Source of the DNA: Desulfomonile tiedjei DSM 6799
GTDB taxonomy: Bacteria > Desulfobacterota > Desulfomonilia > Desulfomonilales > Desulfomonilaceae
Direction of reading: 5' to 3'
Length of the DNA: 64,000 nt
NCBI RefSeq assembly: GCF_000266945.1
Contig: NC_018025.1
Coordinates: forward strand, 2,976,001-3,040,000
Within the stretch, counting starts at the first letter, position 1. Each line of letters begins with the position of its first letter. Shown here one piece after another: positions 32,702 through 43,008 of the stretch. Below the pieces are notes generated by a model. That model saw only the letters and a list, made by a program, of their open reading frames with translations, had not been told where the DNA came from and searched no databases. Both the position numbers and the translations under genes were made by a program.

Positions 32702-35035
32702 ATGGATCCAAAAAATCGCCGTACGGATGATCCCATCACCGTAACTCTGGGACAGGACGAGATTCCTGTGGAATACCGGCCGAGAGCTGCTTCTGAGAAC
32801 CATCATTCCAGGGGCTTTCATATTCAGGAGTTTGATGAGCAACCTGAAAAGAGTCTCAAAGATTACATTCAGATTATCGTCAAGCGACGACGAGCCATTT
32901 TGATTGTCTTCTTGGCCGTTGTCTCTTTGACTGCTGCTTACACTTTCACACGTGTACCCATCTATAGAGCTTCCGCTACGCTCGAATTCGAGAAAGAGGC
33001 ATCCAACTCAATCAACACTCTTGGAGAAAGTCTTGCCCCGAATTGGGCTCAGGCAGAATTCTTCGCCACCCAGTCAGGCATTCTGAAGAGCCGGTCACTA
33101 GCAGAAGCCCTCATCGACAAGATGAACCTTACCAAATCTCAGGAATTCAAACCGGCCGAACCCGGTACACTCGACAAAATTGCAGGCTGGTTTGTTTCTT
33201 TCTTTTCTTCGGACGTTCCGCAACCGGAAGGGGATCAAGTCGGAAGAGAAAGTCTTGCACGAGCGGTAACAGATAGAGTCTTTGTGAAAAGAGAGAGCAA
33301 CAGCCGTTTGCTCACTCTCTCCATGGAAGCGAAAGATCCTGAGTTTGCGAAGAAAACGCTCGACACATATATCCAACTATACCTCGACCAGAACTTGCGA
33401 AAAAGAAGAATCATCAGTTCCGAAGCCGTAACATGGCTAAAAGGGGAGCAAACCCGCGCAGAAGACAAACTGGTAAAATCGATGGCTGCACTTGTGAACT
33501 TCACGAATCAGCACGGGATCGTTTCTCTGGAAGATACTTCGAATCATGTGCTCAGGTTCTTCAACAGCAGCGCTGAAGGGCTCGTGAAATCCAAGGAACA
33601 TCGTGTGCAATTGGAAGCCCTCCAGAAAGAGGGAACCCAGAGCCTGGCCGTGTTACCGCCCGACCTCAAGCCCAGCGATCTCCAAAGCCTGAAGGAAAAA
33701 CTCGCGCTTTTTGAAGCAGAATACATGCAACTGCGGGAGATCTATGCTGAAGAATATCCCAAGGTGCTCATGCTGAAAAAGCAGATTGCTTTTCTCAAGA
33801 ACAAGCTTGCAGAAACCGAAGAAAAAGCAATCACCTCGGCTTTGGAGACGGCACGTTCTCAGGAGTCGATGCAGCAACAGGCTTTTGAGCAGGCTCGTAA
33901 AGAAGCGATGAACAACAATTCTTTGGGTGTGCAATATGCTGTCCTGAAAAAAGAAGTGGAGACGAACGAACAGATTTATAAGATCCTTCTCCAGAAATCC
34001 AAGGAGATGGAACTCAATATCCAAATTATCGGAAACAATATCAGCGTGATCGATCCTCCAACCACTCCAGTCGGATCGGTAAAACCCAACAAGAAACTTA
34101 ATCTGTTGATAGGGGCTTTTCTGGGGCTCTTGGCCGGAGTCTTCGCCGCGTTCGTGCTGGAGCAGATGGACAATTCCATTCATTCAACCGAGGATGTGGA
34201 AAAGTACCTCAACCTTCCCAGCCTGGGAGCAGTACCGGATATCAACAAACACCGCAGAATTCACGGTTTGAACGGGAACACTTCAGGATACGAGTTCATA
34301 GCTCATAATTCTCCCAAAGCCCCTGTCTCGGAAGCCATCAAGAACATAAAAACATCGATTTTTCTTTCCATACCTGCCTCCTCCATGCGTACAATTGCTG
34401 TATCAAGCGCTGTTCCGCGGGAAGGAAAAACATTTATCAGCGTCTCGATTGCGTCAGTTTTGTGCTCGAGCACGAAAAGAGTGCTGCTTGTGGATGCAGA
34501 CCTCCGTAGACCGAGAGTAGGGGAGGTCTTCAACCAGCCTGATACTGTTCCGGGACTTACCACGTATCTCACTCAGGATGATGTCAAGTTCCAGAAAATA
34601 TTACACAAATCAAGAATTCCCGGCCTCTATTACGTGTGCGCCGGTCCCCTCCCGCCTAATCCGGTTGCCCTCCTGGAATCGGATCGTATGAGAGATTTTA
34701 TTGATAGATGCAGCAGTGTGTTCGATTTCGTGATCCTTGATTCGCCTCCTGTAGGAGGATTCTCGGATGCTCGTATATTGGCGAGCAAAGTGGATGGAGT
34801 AATTATGGTCGTACGGGAAGGAACGGCCCCCGTAGATCTTGTGCGCCAGACAAAGATGATGATTACTTCGGCCAACAGCAGGATTCTTGGAGTAGTTCTC
34901 AATATGGCAAACGGCAGATCTTCCCTTTATGGGTCCGGGTATGGTGGGTATTACGGTTACTACGGGAACTATTACAGCAAATCCGCACGGTCGGTTGTGG
35001 CGCTCGATGAGTCTGCCACAACCGGGAAGAATTGA
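32702..35035 (+). CDS. Wzc-like chain-length protein and BY tyrosine autokinase
   Basis: 777 residues. The Wzz-type N-terminus has membrane helices at about 62-82 and 465-487, with a long periplasmic coiled-coil part between. The cytoplasmic C-terminus is a BY-kinase: Walker A in AVPREGKTF (near 570), LLVDADLRRPR (A' motif) and FVILDSPPV (Walker B). A terminal Tyr cluster with eight Tyr (about 741-760) is the expected autophosphorylation site. It would control polymer length and export of an exopolysaccharide. No other polysaccharide genes adjoin; the nearest glycosyltransferase is 8 kb away on the other strand. Confidence 0.92.
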   Translation: MDPKNRRTDDPITVTLGQDEIPVEYRPRAASENHHSRGFHIQEFDEQPEKSLKDYIQIIVKRRRAILIVFLAVVSLTAAYTFTRVPIYRASATLEFEKEASNSINTLGESLAPNWAQAEFFATQSGILKSRSLAEALIDKMNLTKSQEFKPAEPGTLDKIAGWFVSFFSSDVPQPEGDQVGRESLARAVTDRVFVKRESNSRLLTLSMEAKDPEFAKKTLDTYIQLYLDQNLRKRRIISSEAVTWLKGEQTRAEDKLVKSMAALVNFTNQHGIVSLEDTSNHVLRFFNSSAEGLVKSKEHRVQLEALQKEGTQSLAVLPPDLKPSDLQSLKEKLALFEAEYMQLREIYAEEYPKVLMLKKQIAFLKNKLAETEEKAITSALETARSQESMQQQAFEQARKEAMNNNSLGVQYAVLKKEVETNEQIYKILLQKSKEMELNIQIIGNNISVIDPPTTPVGSVKPNKKLNLLIGAFLGLLAGVFAAFVLEQMDNSIHSTEDVEKYLNLPSLGAVPDINKHRRIHGLNGNTSGYEFIAHNSPKAPVSEAIKNIKTSIFLSIPASSMRTIAVSSAVPREGKTFISVSIASVLCSSTKRVLLVDADLRRPRVGEVFNQPDTVPGLTTYLTQDDVKFQKILHKSRIPGLYYVCAGPLPPNPVALLESDRMRDFIDRCSSVFDFVILDSPPVGGFSDARILASKVDGVIMVVREGTAPVDLVRQTKMMITSANSRILGVVLNMANGRSSLYGSGYGGYYGYYGNYYSKSARSVVALDESATTGKN

Positions 35036-35083
35036 TTTCACAACCAAGTAGCGTTGTTTACTCCAGTGTTGTTCGGATAAATG

Positions 35084-36316
35084 CTACGAGCATCTCCCGC
35101 CGCAAGAATGCTGGCGGTACACGCTCAAGCACTCCCTGGCCATCATGATCTCTTCGAATGTCCTGACCACGAGGATTTTCACACGCGAATCCGGGTGGGA
35201 AATGTCCATAACCGGTTTATCCGCGGTGGAACGGTCAGGACCGATATTCAAGGATTCATCGATCATGAATCCCAAACCTGCCATTCCCTCGACCACACGG
35301 GACCGTACTGCATGGCTGTTACGACCGATTCCGCCTGTGAAAATAAGAACATCGCACCCACCCATGACGGCCATCATGGCTCCGATATATCTCTTAACCT
35401 TATAACAGAAGGCATCGAAACTCAGTGAGGCTCGTTCATTGCCGGCTCGGGCTGCTGTTTCCACTTCTCTCATATCCGGGCTGATCCCGCTGATTCCCAG
35501 GAGACCAGATTCTCTGGAAAGCATGTGGATCGTTTGATCCGGTGTTAAGGAATCCTCCTTCATGATTATTGGAAGCAGTCCCGGATCGACATCGCCGGAC
35601 CTTGTCCCCATGATTAGTCCTTCCAAAGCGGTCATCCCCAGAGTCGTATCGATGGATCGTCCCCCCTGGATGGCTGTTATGCTAGCTCCATTCCCGAGAT
35701 GGCAGGAAACAATATTGAGGTCTTCGATAGGTGTCGAGAGGAATTCCGCAGCCTTTGAAGAGACGTAGTCGTGAGAGTGACCGTGGAAACCTGTCTTGCG
35801 ATATCCGCGTTCTCCAAAGTAGTGGTACGGCAACCCGTAAATGGCAGCGTGGTCGGGAATCGTCCTGTGAAAACTCGTGTCGAACACTGCCACATGAAGC
35901 GCATTGGGCATTCGTATCATCGATTCCTCTATTTCCTTGAGCATGGCAGGATGATGCAACGGAATCATGGGGGTCATTCTCCGAATTTCCTGCTTGACGC
36001 CTTCATCAACAGGAGTTGCCACTTTGTACTTTCCTCCGTGCCCCACACGATGCGCGACTGCAGAAATCTCCTCCATTCGGTGCAGCCCACTTTTGAAGAG
36101 CGTTTCCAGCATCATGTCGAGCGCTTGCCCTTGGTTTTCGATGTGCACACTCGCATTTTGTGTCGTGGCACTCGATTCATCCCGAAAAGAGTGAGTGCCT
36201 TGATTCAAGCCGATTCTTTCAATTGAGCCCGAGAAGAGCTCTGTTTCAGATGTCATCTCGAAAAGCGTGTATTTCAAGGATGAGCTTCCGCTATTTATTA
36301 CAAGTATCTTCACCAT
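35084..36316 (-). CDS. ackA: Acetate kinase
   Basis: 410 residues. ILVINSGSSSLKY at the N-terminus, VAHRVGHGG, FDTSFH, HLGNGASITAI and FTGGIGRNS are the AckA/ASKHA signatures. It interconverts acetyl phosphate + ADP and acetate + ATP in the cytoplasm. The start is ATG 36316, though the GTG next to it has better spacing from GGAG. It is divergent from the phosphate-acyltransferase fusion across 166 nt, which suggests a shared regulatory region and a joint role in acyl-phosphate energy metabolism. Confidence 0.96.
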   Translation of the reverse strand: MVKILVINSGSSSLKYTLFEMTSETELFSGSIERIGLNQGTHSFRDESSATTQNASVHIENQGQALDMMLETLFKSGLHRMEEISAVAHRVGHGGKYKVATPVDEGVKQEIRRMTPMIPLHHPAMLKEIEESMIRMPNALHVAVFDTSFHRTIPDHAAIYGLPYHYFGERGYRKTGFHGHSHDYVSSKAAEFLSTPIEDLNIVSCHLGNGASITAIQGGRSIDTTLGMTALEGLIMGTRSGDVDPGLLPIIMKEDSLTPDQTIHMLSRESGLLGISGISPDMREVETAARAGNERASLSFDAFCYKVKRYIGAMMAVMGGCDVLIFTGGIGRNSHAVRSRVVEGMAGLGFMIDESLNIGPDRSTADKPVMDISHPDSRVKILVVRTFEEIMMARECLSVYRQHSCGGRCS

Positions 36317-36482
36317 TTCTCCATACCTGGATTGTTTTTATCCGACGAGGCTGTTCACCTCGCGATCACACGTACGTGACACTTGATTATATTCCATGAA
36401 ACATATTATATGAAACTAGTACTACCAACAGGGGTGCAAAAACCCTCAAAGTAGCCACAACCGAAATTGGGAGCCATTCATT

Positions 36483-39212
36483 ATGGAAGCGAACAATGAC
36501 GTAGTTCAGATAATAAATGGGATGAAAGACGCGTTGACGAACTCCGGGCTGTATTCACGTAGTGTATTTGACCCAAATGCACCAAAAGAAGAAGACCAGA
36601 TTCCTAAACTTCAAAGTGCTATACAATCTGCAGCCCCCATCCACGAAGAACTCAAAAAGATGGCAGAGTTCATCCGCACTGCAGTCATAGATCCTGTGCA
36701 CAAAATCGACAGCAACGGCAGAACTGCCCAAGATTTTGATCCTCTTAACGATTTTCTCAAAAAACTTGTAGCTGCATCGGAAAACTTTGGAAAAGAAGTT
36801 GAACTAGTTCCGCTGTACGGAGACTTGCTTTCGCTTTACATTTTGGCGTTATATCGATCAGGCGGACCCGGGAAGAAAAGTCCCATTATCAACATGATCA
36901 TAAACAATATTGTGCGCAGAAAAGCCATTGAAACAGATCACGGCAAACTGCGGGCAGGGATGGACGGCCTGAAGAACAAGATTTGTGTTGCGATAATCGC
37001 CAAGAGGTATGCAGTTTACGTTCTCGCAACAAGGGGATTCGAGGTTTTGTTCAGAAGTGAAATAGAATTTCGCCTGTTCGGGACCTCTCCTGAGGCTTTG
37101 GCGCTTCAAATAACCAACCTGTTTCTCAAACAGGGAATTAAACTAGCCGATATCACGGATATCGTTTGTGGCGGAGGAGACATCGGGACTCTCCCTGACG
37201 GGACGTATGTTCTGAGTGAAAAAGTGCGAGACGAATCCTGGAAACGCCTTCACAACAGCTCTCTCAACAGAGGGGCTTTGGTAGCATGGGAACTCAGACA
37301 ACTCCTGAGGCATCAAGGACGAGGGGAGGGCATCAACGCGTCGTTGTGCAGTCCTCTTTCATTTTCAACCCTGGATTTTCATGCAGTGAGCTCTCTTTTC
37401 AAAGAAGACTCAAGGGAATTGCGGCAGAGCCTCAAAGGGTACGTCAAAGTCACCCCTTTGAAATCGCTTGCAGCATTATTATCAGAAATTCAAGACATTA
37501 ATCCGGAGAATTTCAACCTGCTGGTCATGACCCTCGATGAACTGTTTGCATCTGTTGCCAGAAAAATAGGGCCTCGAATCGTACGTGAACTGGCAGCTCA
37601 AGAAGCGAATAAGACTCTCATAAGTTTCGATTTCGGAAAAATAGTCGATTGGCTGAGACAAGAGAATTTCGTGATTCCACCGAATTTTCGTCTCACTGCG
37701 CGGGAAATCGGCACAGGCGTCAAAGAAATTTGCGAAATCCTGATGATAATCGAATCAGGAAAAGTGTCAGCGGCACTGGAACGTAGTCTGAATCACGTAG
37801 TCGATTCCTATGCTCGACAGGTAGCAATGGTGCTTGAGATGGCCGCCGCAGGAGATCCGTCGGAACGTCCGAATTTCATTGTTATCAGCAGCATGATGGC
37901 ACTCGATCCCTATTTTCAGAAACTGTTCCAAAAGATCCGGGAGCGTATCGACAGCCCCTTTACGCCGATCATGTGCCTGGATTCTCTGGAGCACGATTAT
38001 CTGGTGGCAAATCATCTCTTCGAGATGTACCTCAACCCTGCCAAAGGCGATCGCAGACTGCATTATTCCGTTGAAGAAAAAAGCATGAAACAGGCGCTTC
38101 AAGTGCTTGGCGCTTCAGGTGGAGGCCTGGAGACTTTTTCTTTCTCACGTCTGCTTGATGAGGTCTCCGGCGACATTAGTGACGGAAAACTGTCTCAGGT
38201 GAACATCGTGCTCGTTGGTGCCGATAACGAAGACGCTTTGTTGGCCGTTTCGAACGCCAAGGATTATGGCCTCCTGAACAGGATTGCCCTCATTGGCGAC
38301 CCTGAAGAAATCATGAATGCAATTCAGCGATCCAAAGCGTCGTTGCTTCCCAATCAGGACCCCAGGGTAGAGATTATTCCCATCAATCCGCTTATCGTGG
38401 GTTTCGAGCAGAAGCAGAAGGCCATGGCCGAGGTTTTTCACGATTTTCTCGAAAAAAGCAGAGATTATGTCGTCATGAAAGGAAGCGTGGATACTCCGGG
38501 GCTCTTGAAGGAAGCCCTCTCAATTTACAAGAATGAGGAACCGGTCGACGGCGTTAAGCCAAAGAAGAAAATGGCTTCCCATACGGCACTCTTCGTCCTT
38601 CCGGACGGACGTTTCTTTGCACTTTCCGATGCCGCTGTCAATCCGGGCTTCAGAAATGTGGATCAGCTCCTCAATACTGTCGGCAACCAGTTGAACGTAG
38701 TCAGGCCCGTGGTATCCAAAGACCAGATGCTCAAGGTTGCAATCATCACAGCAGTGGAAAAAGAAACTGCAGCGATTCCCTCCACTCTGCTTGCTGCGGA
38801 GGCGGAACAGCGTTCAAAAGAACTCGAAGAGTTGTACGGTCCGATGGTCCTGGAAGGTCCTTTGTCCTTCGACCTGGCTACCGATCCCGAGGTGGCTTTG
38901 GAGAAGAATTATCACGGACAGATCATGGGCGATGCCAATTGTCTCGTGGCAACTGACATCAACACTGCAAACGTTCTGTACAAACTGCTCTCCAAAACAA
39001 TGGGCAGCCTCGGATTACTCGTCGATTCAGGTGGAATCATCACTGCAGGCCCGGGAACAGTCCCGATAATTCTCACATCCCGGGGAGATACCTCGCAGAC
39101 CAAGTTCAATTCCATTCTCCTGGCTTTGGCATATTCGTCGACTTTGAAATCGGAAAAAACACAGGAGAAGCAAACCGGAAAACTAAAGGTCGTCGCAGGT
39201 AGCTCAAGATAA
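36483..39212 (+). CDS. Fused butyrate-kinase-like / phosphate acyltransferase protein
   Basis: 909 residues. About 1-165 is unrecognised and helical. About 165-560 is homologous to butyrate kinase: DIVCGGGDIGTLPDGTY (about 229-245), LHNSSLNRGALVAWEL and FNLLVMTLDELFASVARKIG. The N-terminal phosphate-binding NPGSTSTK motif of that family is missing (the matching place reads KICVAIIAKRYAVYV), so kinase activity is doubtful. About 570-890 is a phosphate acetyl/butyryltransferase: IVLVGADNEDALLAV, MGDANCLVATDINTANVL, LVDSGGIITAGPGTVPII. It should make acyl phosphate from acyl-CoA and Pi. Divergent to ackA, which could use its product. Start ATG at 36483 has GGGAG 9 nt upstream. Confidence 0.82.
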   Translation: MEANNDVVQIINGMKDALTNSGLYSRSVFDPNAPKEEDQIPKLQSAIQSAAPIHEELKKMAEFIRTAVIDPVHKIDSNGRTAQDFDPLNDFLKKLVAASENFGKEVELVPLYGDLLSLYILALYRSGGPGKKSPIINMIINNIVRRKAIETDHGKLRAGMDGLKNKICVAIIAKRYAVYVLATRGFEVLFRSEIEFRLFGTSPEALALQITNLFLKQGIKLADITDIVCGGGDIGTLPDGTYVLSEKVRDESWKRLHNSSLNRGALVAWELRQLLRHQGRGEGINASLCSPLSFSTLDFHAVSSLFKEDSRELRQSLKGYVKVTPLKSLAALLSEIQDINPENFNLLVMTLDELFASVARKIGPRIVRELAAQEANKTLISFDFGKIVDWLRQENFVIPPNFRLTAREIGTGVKEICEILMIIESGKVSAALERSLNHVVDSYARQVAMVLEMAAAGDPSERPNFIVISSMMALDPYFQKLFQKIRERIDSPFTPIMCLDSLEHDYLVANHLFEMYLNPAKGDRRLHYSVEEKSMKQALQVLGASGGGLETFSFSRLLDEVSGDISDGKLSQVNIVLVGADNEDALLAVSNAKDYGLLNRIALIGDPEEIMNAIQRSKASLLPNQDPRVEIIPINPLIVGFEQKQKAMAEVFHDFLEKSRDYVVMKGSVDTPGLLKEALSIYKNEEPVDGVKPKKKMASHTALFVLPDGRFFALSDAAVNPGFRNVDQLLNTVGNQLNVVRPVVSKDQMLKVAIITAVEKETAAIPSTLLAAEAEQRSKELEELYGPMVLEGPLSFDLATDPEVALEKNYHGQIMGDANCLVATDINTANVLYKLLSKTMGSLGLLVDSGGIITAGPGTVPIILTSRGDTSQTKFNSILLALAYSSTLKSEKTQEKQTGKLKVVAGSSR

Positions 39213-39259
39213 TTGTCCGTGAATGGAAGGCATTAGCTCGCCTTCGCACGGCTTCAGGA

Positions 39260-39289
39260 GGCTTTGCGGTAGAACACTACCGCAAGGCC
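39260..39289 (+). terminator. Hairpin after the acyltransferase fusion
   Basis: GGCTTTGCGGTAG and CTACCGCAAGGCC form a 13-bp stem with one G-T pair and a 4-nt loop, about 48 nt after the stop. No T-run follows. Confidence 0.5.
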
Positions 39290-39407
39290 CCATCTTCTCG
39301 CGACGACATCCAAATTTCAGGATATATAGCTGGTGCGTCTCGCGTGTCTGATTTCGGTAAATACGAAATAAAGTCCACAAAAATTTGCGATCTCTGGAGA
39401 ATTTGTC

Positions 39408-39435
39408 TTGCGCGCGAGATCCGGGATGTTATAAT
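39408..39435 (+). promoter_or_regulatory. Sigma-70-type promoter of the PxxKW gene
   Basis: -35 TTGCGC (39408-39413), 16-nt spacer, -10 TATAAT (39430-39435), about 60 nt before the ATG at 39496. Confidence 0.5.
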
Positions 39436-39495
39436 TATGGTTTAACACAAAGGAATTATGGGTTCTCCTGATTCCAATATAACCGGAGGAAAACA

Positions 39496-39786
39496 ATGCA
39501 GTGCGTAACCTTGAAAAAGGGAGTCGAATGTGCATTTATGACCCGAAAAGGGTGCAATTTCAACGGCGGCCGGTGCCATTCGGTCGTCGATTCTTGCCAG
39601 GGCTGTTCCCGAGCCGCCTCCTTCGAGGAAGGCACATTCTGCACGGTAGCCCCTAACCCCGCCGTCAAATGGGCACGCGGATCCTGTAATTTCGCAACCC
39701 ATCTCGAACGCAAAGCCGTTGAACAAACGCAAAAAATTAACCCCTTGAAAGCATCCAAGAGAGCCGCGGCTTCAAAGAAAAAGTAA
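39496..39786 (+). CDS. PxxKW family cysteine-rich protein
   Basis: 96 residues. Contains PAVKW near residue 54 and about nine Cys in a small core (CNFNGGRC, CQGCSRA, CTVAP, CNFATH), the marks of the PxxKW family found mainly in deltaproteobacteria. The Cys pattern suggests metal binding. The C-terminus is Lys/Ala-rich. Function unknown. Start ATG at 39496 has GGAGGAAAACA upstream, and a good promoter precedes it. Confidence 0.85.
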   Translation: MQCVTLKKGVECAFMTRKGCNFNGGRCHSVVDSCQGCSRAASFEEGTFCTVAPNPAVKWARGSCNFATHLERKAVEQTQKINPLKASKRAAASKKK

Positions 39787-39895
39787 GACCGTTTGCCTCT
39801 CTCTCACATTCCCATGCCGCCTTATTGCTGGATGGATGCAGGGTAGGATCGGTCTTCTACCCGGGAAGACGGATGCGAAAGTAGTTCGGTGAGCA

Positions 39896-39931
39896 CGGGG
39901 GGGCTGCCTCACTCAAAGACAGGTCCCCCCG
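39896..39931. terminator. G/C-stem hairpin between convergent genes
   Basis: CGGGGGG and CCCCCCG form a 7-bp stem around about 21 nt, just after the hslU stop and about 110 nt after the PxxKW stop. Could end both transcripts; T-runs are short. Confidence 0.4.
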
Positions 39932-39934
39932 CGT

Positions 39935-41308
39935 TTACAGGATGTAACGGCTCAGGTCCTCACTTTTCACGATATCTTGTAGTCTTTCCCTGACTATTGC
40001 GGGACTAATACGTACCGTAACGCCCCACATATCCGGAGCCTCGAAAGAGATTTCTTCCAGGAGTTTCTCCATTATGGTGTGAAGACGGCGAGCGCCGATG
40101 TTTTCCGCACGTTCGTTGACTTCCTCTGCCAGTAAAGCGATTTCCTGGATGGCGTCGGTTTCTATCTCGAGAGTCACTCCTTCAGTCTTGAGGAGCTCCT
40201 GATATTGCTTCGTTAAAGCATTCCGGGGTTCGGTCAAAATGCGGACGAAGTCTTCCCGGGTGAGAGCGGATAATTCCGCGCGCAACGGAAAACGACCCTG
40301 TATTTCAGGAATCAGGTCTGAAGGCTTCGAAACGTGAAATGCACCGGCGGCTATGAAAAGGATGTGATCCGTCCTTACTACTCCATGCTTGGTATTGACG
40401 GTGCTGCCCTCGATAATGGGAAGCAGATCTCTTTGGACTCCTTCCCGTGAAACATCCGGGCCTCCGGCATGGGAATGACTTCCGGCAATCTTGTCCATTT
40501 CGTCGATAAACACGATTCCGGTTTGTTCCACACGCTCCTTCGCCATCTTGGTCACTTTGTCATTGTCGATAAGCCTGCCCAATTCTTCTTGCACGAGAAT
40601 TTGCAGTGCTTCAGGAACCTTGACCTTTCTCCGTTTGGTTTTCCCCGGAAATATGTTCGAGAACATGTCCTTGAGGTTGATGTCCATTTCCTCCATGCCT
40701 GCGGGAGAGAAAACCTCTACGACAGGGATCGCATTCATCTGAGTTTCTATTTCCACTTCCCTGTCGGCCAATCTGCCTGAACGAAGCATTCTCTTGAATT
40801 TTTCGCGGGTTCTTTGAGCGACCTCCATGTCCTCGCCGGACTCAACAGCGACCGGCCCCGTGCCCGGTCTTCTGGGTCTACGTGAAGATCTCACCGGCAG
40901 CAGAATATCGAGAAGTCTCTCTTCCGCCAATTCTTCCGCTTTCGGGCGAAGCGTTTCGTACTCTTCTTGTCTCACCATGTTGATCCCAATTTCCATGAGA
41001 TCTCTGATCATGGATTCGACGTCCCGTCCAACGTACCCTACCTCCGTGAATTTTGAGGCTTCGACCTTGAGGAAAGGCGATTGAGCGAGTTTTGCCAATC
41101 TTCGTGCTATTTCGGTTTTTCCGACACCCGTCGGGCCGATCATAATGATATTCTTGGGGGCGATCTCATCCTGGAGATCCTCAGGAACCTGCCTTCGTCT
41201 CCATCGGTTTCGCAGGGCTATTGCCACCATACGTTTGGCGCGATCCTGTCCGATGATGTACTTGTCGAGTTCGGCAACAATTTGGCGTGGAGTGAACGTT
41301 TCCATCAA
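39935..41308 (-). CDS. hslU: HslU ATPase of the HslUV protease
   Basis: 457 residues, usual length. [15 protein letters not shown] at the N-terminus, Walker [10 protein letters not shown], the family's [14 protein letters not shown] (pore loop), Walker [13 protein letters not shown], and the C-terminal SRYIL tail that activates HslV. It unfolds substrates for the HslV peptidase. It begins 18 nt after hslV ends, on the same strand. Confidence 0.97.
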   Translation of the reverse strand: MMETFTPRQIVAELDKYIIGQDRAKRMVAIALRNRWRRRQVPEDLQDEIAPKNIIMIGPTGVGKTEIARRLAKLAQSPFLKVEASKFTEVGYVGRDVESMIRDLMEIGINMVRQEEYETLRPKAEELAEERLLDILLPVRSSRRPRRPGTGPVAVESGEDMEVAQRTREKFKRMLRSGRLADREVEIETQMNAIPVVEVFSPAGMEEMDINLKDMFSNIFPGKTKRRKVKVPEALQILVQEELGRLIDNDKVTKMAKERVEQTGIVFIDEMDKIAGSHSHAGGPDVSREGVQRDLLPIIEGSTVNTKHGVVRTDHILFIAAGAFHVSKPSDLIPEIQGRFPLRAELSALTREDFVRILTEPRNALTKQYQELLKTEGVTLEIETDAIQEIALLAEEVNERAENIGARRLHTIMEKLLEEISFEAPDMWGVTVRISPAIVRERLQDIVKSEDLSRYIL

Positions 41309-41326
41309 ACCTCACAATGGGGAACC

Positions 41327-41869
41327 TCAAAGTTCCTCCAATACTATCTCCTCATTTGTGTAAACGCAAATCCGAGCGGCAATACCCATGGAAAGCGCGG
41401 CAATTTCCTTTGGCTCCAAATCCGTATTTTGGAGCAGCGCCCTTGCTGCAGCCAGTGCAAAGTTTCCGCCCGATCCTATGGCTACGATACCGTCATCAGG
41501 TTCTACCACATCGCCGTTGCCTGAGAGAAGGAATGTTTTGTCCGCATCCGCCACTATAAGCAGCGCTTCCAATCTTCTCAAAAGCCGATCTGTTCGCCAT
41601 TCTTTGGCCAACTCTACAGCCGCGCGGGTCAGGTTATTGGAATACTTTTCCAGCATTTGTTCGAATTTTTCCAGCAACGTGAGTGCGTCCGCCGTGGAAC
41701 CGGCAAATCCTGCCAAAATATTCATGCCTTTTCCAAGTCTCCGAACCTTTTTGGCAGAGTGTTTGACAACCGTATCTCCGAATGACACCTGGCCGTCACC
41801 GGCCATTACCACTTTGGTGCCTTTCCGGATACAAAGAATAGTGGTCGATCTCACTTTTGTATTTTTCAT
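41327..41869 (-). CDS. hslV: HslV peptidase of the HslUV protease
   Basis: 180 residues. [21 protein letters not shown] contains the catalytic N-terminal Thr after removal of an unusually long propeptide of about eight residues (MKNTKVRS). [14 protein letters not shown] and [14 protein letters not shown] are also conserved. It forms a threonine-protease dodecamer. It lies between the recombinase and hslU genes in one minus-strand run. Confidence 0.96.
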   Translation of the reverse strand: MKNTKVRSTTILCIRKGTKVVMAGDGQVSFGDTVVKHSAKKVRRLGKGMNILAGFAGSTADALTLLEKFEQMLEKYSNNLTRAAVELAKEWRTDRLLRRLEALLIVADADKTFLLSGNGDVVEPDDGIVAIGSGGNFALAAARALLQNTDLEPKEIAALSMGIAARICVYTNEEIVLEEL

Positions 41870-41906
41870 CCTGATGGTCCTCTTGTCGGACAGTATACCC
41901 TTGGGT

Positions 41907-42857
41907 TTAGTCTCCGGATGCTTTTTGTTTTGTTTTTCGTCCGGAGGGATGCTCCACTCCGCTGCGCGGATGGGACTGGTCGTATATTTCCATGAGTTTT
42001 GCCAGATCTGCTTTCGTATACCTCTGGGTTGTGGAAAGACTGGAATGTCCCAATAACTCTTGTATAGATCTCAAATCTGCACCCCCGTGAAGCATGTGGG
42101 TGGCGAAGGAATGGCGGAAAGCGTGAGGGGAAACATTTTTTGCGATACCAGCCACCAGAGCGCATTGCTTAACAAAACGCGCTACACTTCTTGCAGAAAG
42201 GCGTCCTCCGTGAGAATTCAGGAATAGAGCTTCAGTAAATATCTTTGCTTTGGACTGAATCTCCGAACGGAGTGGCAGATATTGTCTCAATGCCTTTACC
42301 GCACCCGTTCCAACAGGAACATACCTTTCTTTGCGCCCTTTTCCTATTACCCTCAACCACCCATTGTCGAAATCGAGATCGTGGACATTCAAAGACGTCA
42401 ACTCACTGACGCGTAATCCGGATGAATACAGCAACTCAAACAGTGCCATGTCCCGCATCCCGCATTCCGTATTCCTGCTGAAGAATCGTTCCATTTCATC
42501 GACCGAGAGAGCTTTCGGAAGAGGCTTTTCGGTCTTCGGCGCACGGATTCCTGCTGCAGGGCTGAGGTCAAGGTATTTTTCGCGAACGAGAAATCGGAAG
42601 AAACTCCGTAATGCGGCGAGTTTTCGCCCGACAGAGGTTTTTCTTAGTCGGCCGAATCCTCCGGCAAGATAACCTCTGATATGAAATTGGTCTACCTTGG
42701 AGACATCTTCTATCTCTCCGAATTTTTTCCCGTCCATCAGGTACCTGCAGAAGTCTCGCAGATCCGTAACGTATGCGCGGACCGTTTCGGGAGAACGCAT
42801 CTTTTCTGTTTCAAGATGCCTGACAAACAGGATCAAAGCATGTTCGTAGGTCAACAC
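41907..42857 (-). CDS. xerC: XerC/XerD-type tyrosine recombinase
   Basis: 316 residues. N-terminal SAM-like DNA-binding domain (about 1-95), then a catalytic domain with Arg149 (SGLRVSEL), HAFRHS (His245, Arg248), His271 in LGHSS and Tyr280 in TTQRYTK. The Arg-His-Arg-His-Tyr set is complete. Position directly before hslVU matches the common xerC-hslV-hslU order, so it is the likely chromosome-dimer recombinase and not a phage integrase. The exact XerC/XerD choice rests on context. Confidence 0.9.
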   Translation of the reverse strand: MLTYEHALILFVRHLETEKMRSPETVRAYVTDLRDFCRYLMDGKKFGEIEDVSKVDQFHIRGYLAGGFGRLRKTSVGRKLAALRSFFRFLVREKYLDLSPAAGIRAPKTEKPLPKALSVDEMERFFSRNTECGMRDMALFELLYSSGLRVSELTSLNVHDLDFDNGWLRVIGKGRKERYVPVGTGAVKALRQYLPLRSEIQSKAKIFTEALFLNSHGGRLSARSVARFVKQCALVAGIAKNVSPHAFRHSFATHMLHGGADLRSIQELLGHSSLSTTQRYTKADLAKLMEIYDQSHPRSGVEHPSGRKTKQKASGD

Positions 42858-43008
42858 AGTTCTCTTCCCGCGATTCCATACAAAAACGGTTGATTAGCAG
42901 GAGCTCTTCCCGCACAGAGTACGACTACCGGGTAACCATACTATAGTATGTGAGAAAATTCAATGAAGTAGCGGGATGTTAGAAGAATTTATTAAGAAGA
43001 TAAGTGAA

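Noticed and set aside
41907-42857. Phage or integron integrase reading of the tyrosine recombinase
   Set aside because: Adjacent hslVU and the lack of attachment sites, tRNA or phage genes favour the housekeeping XerC-type role.
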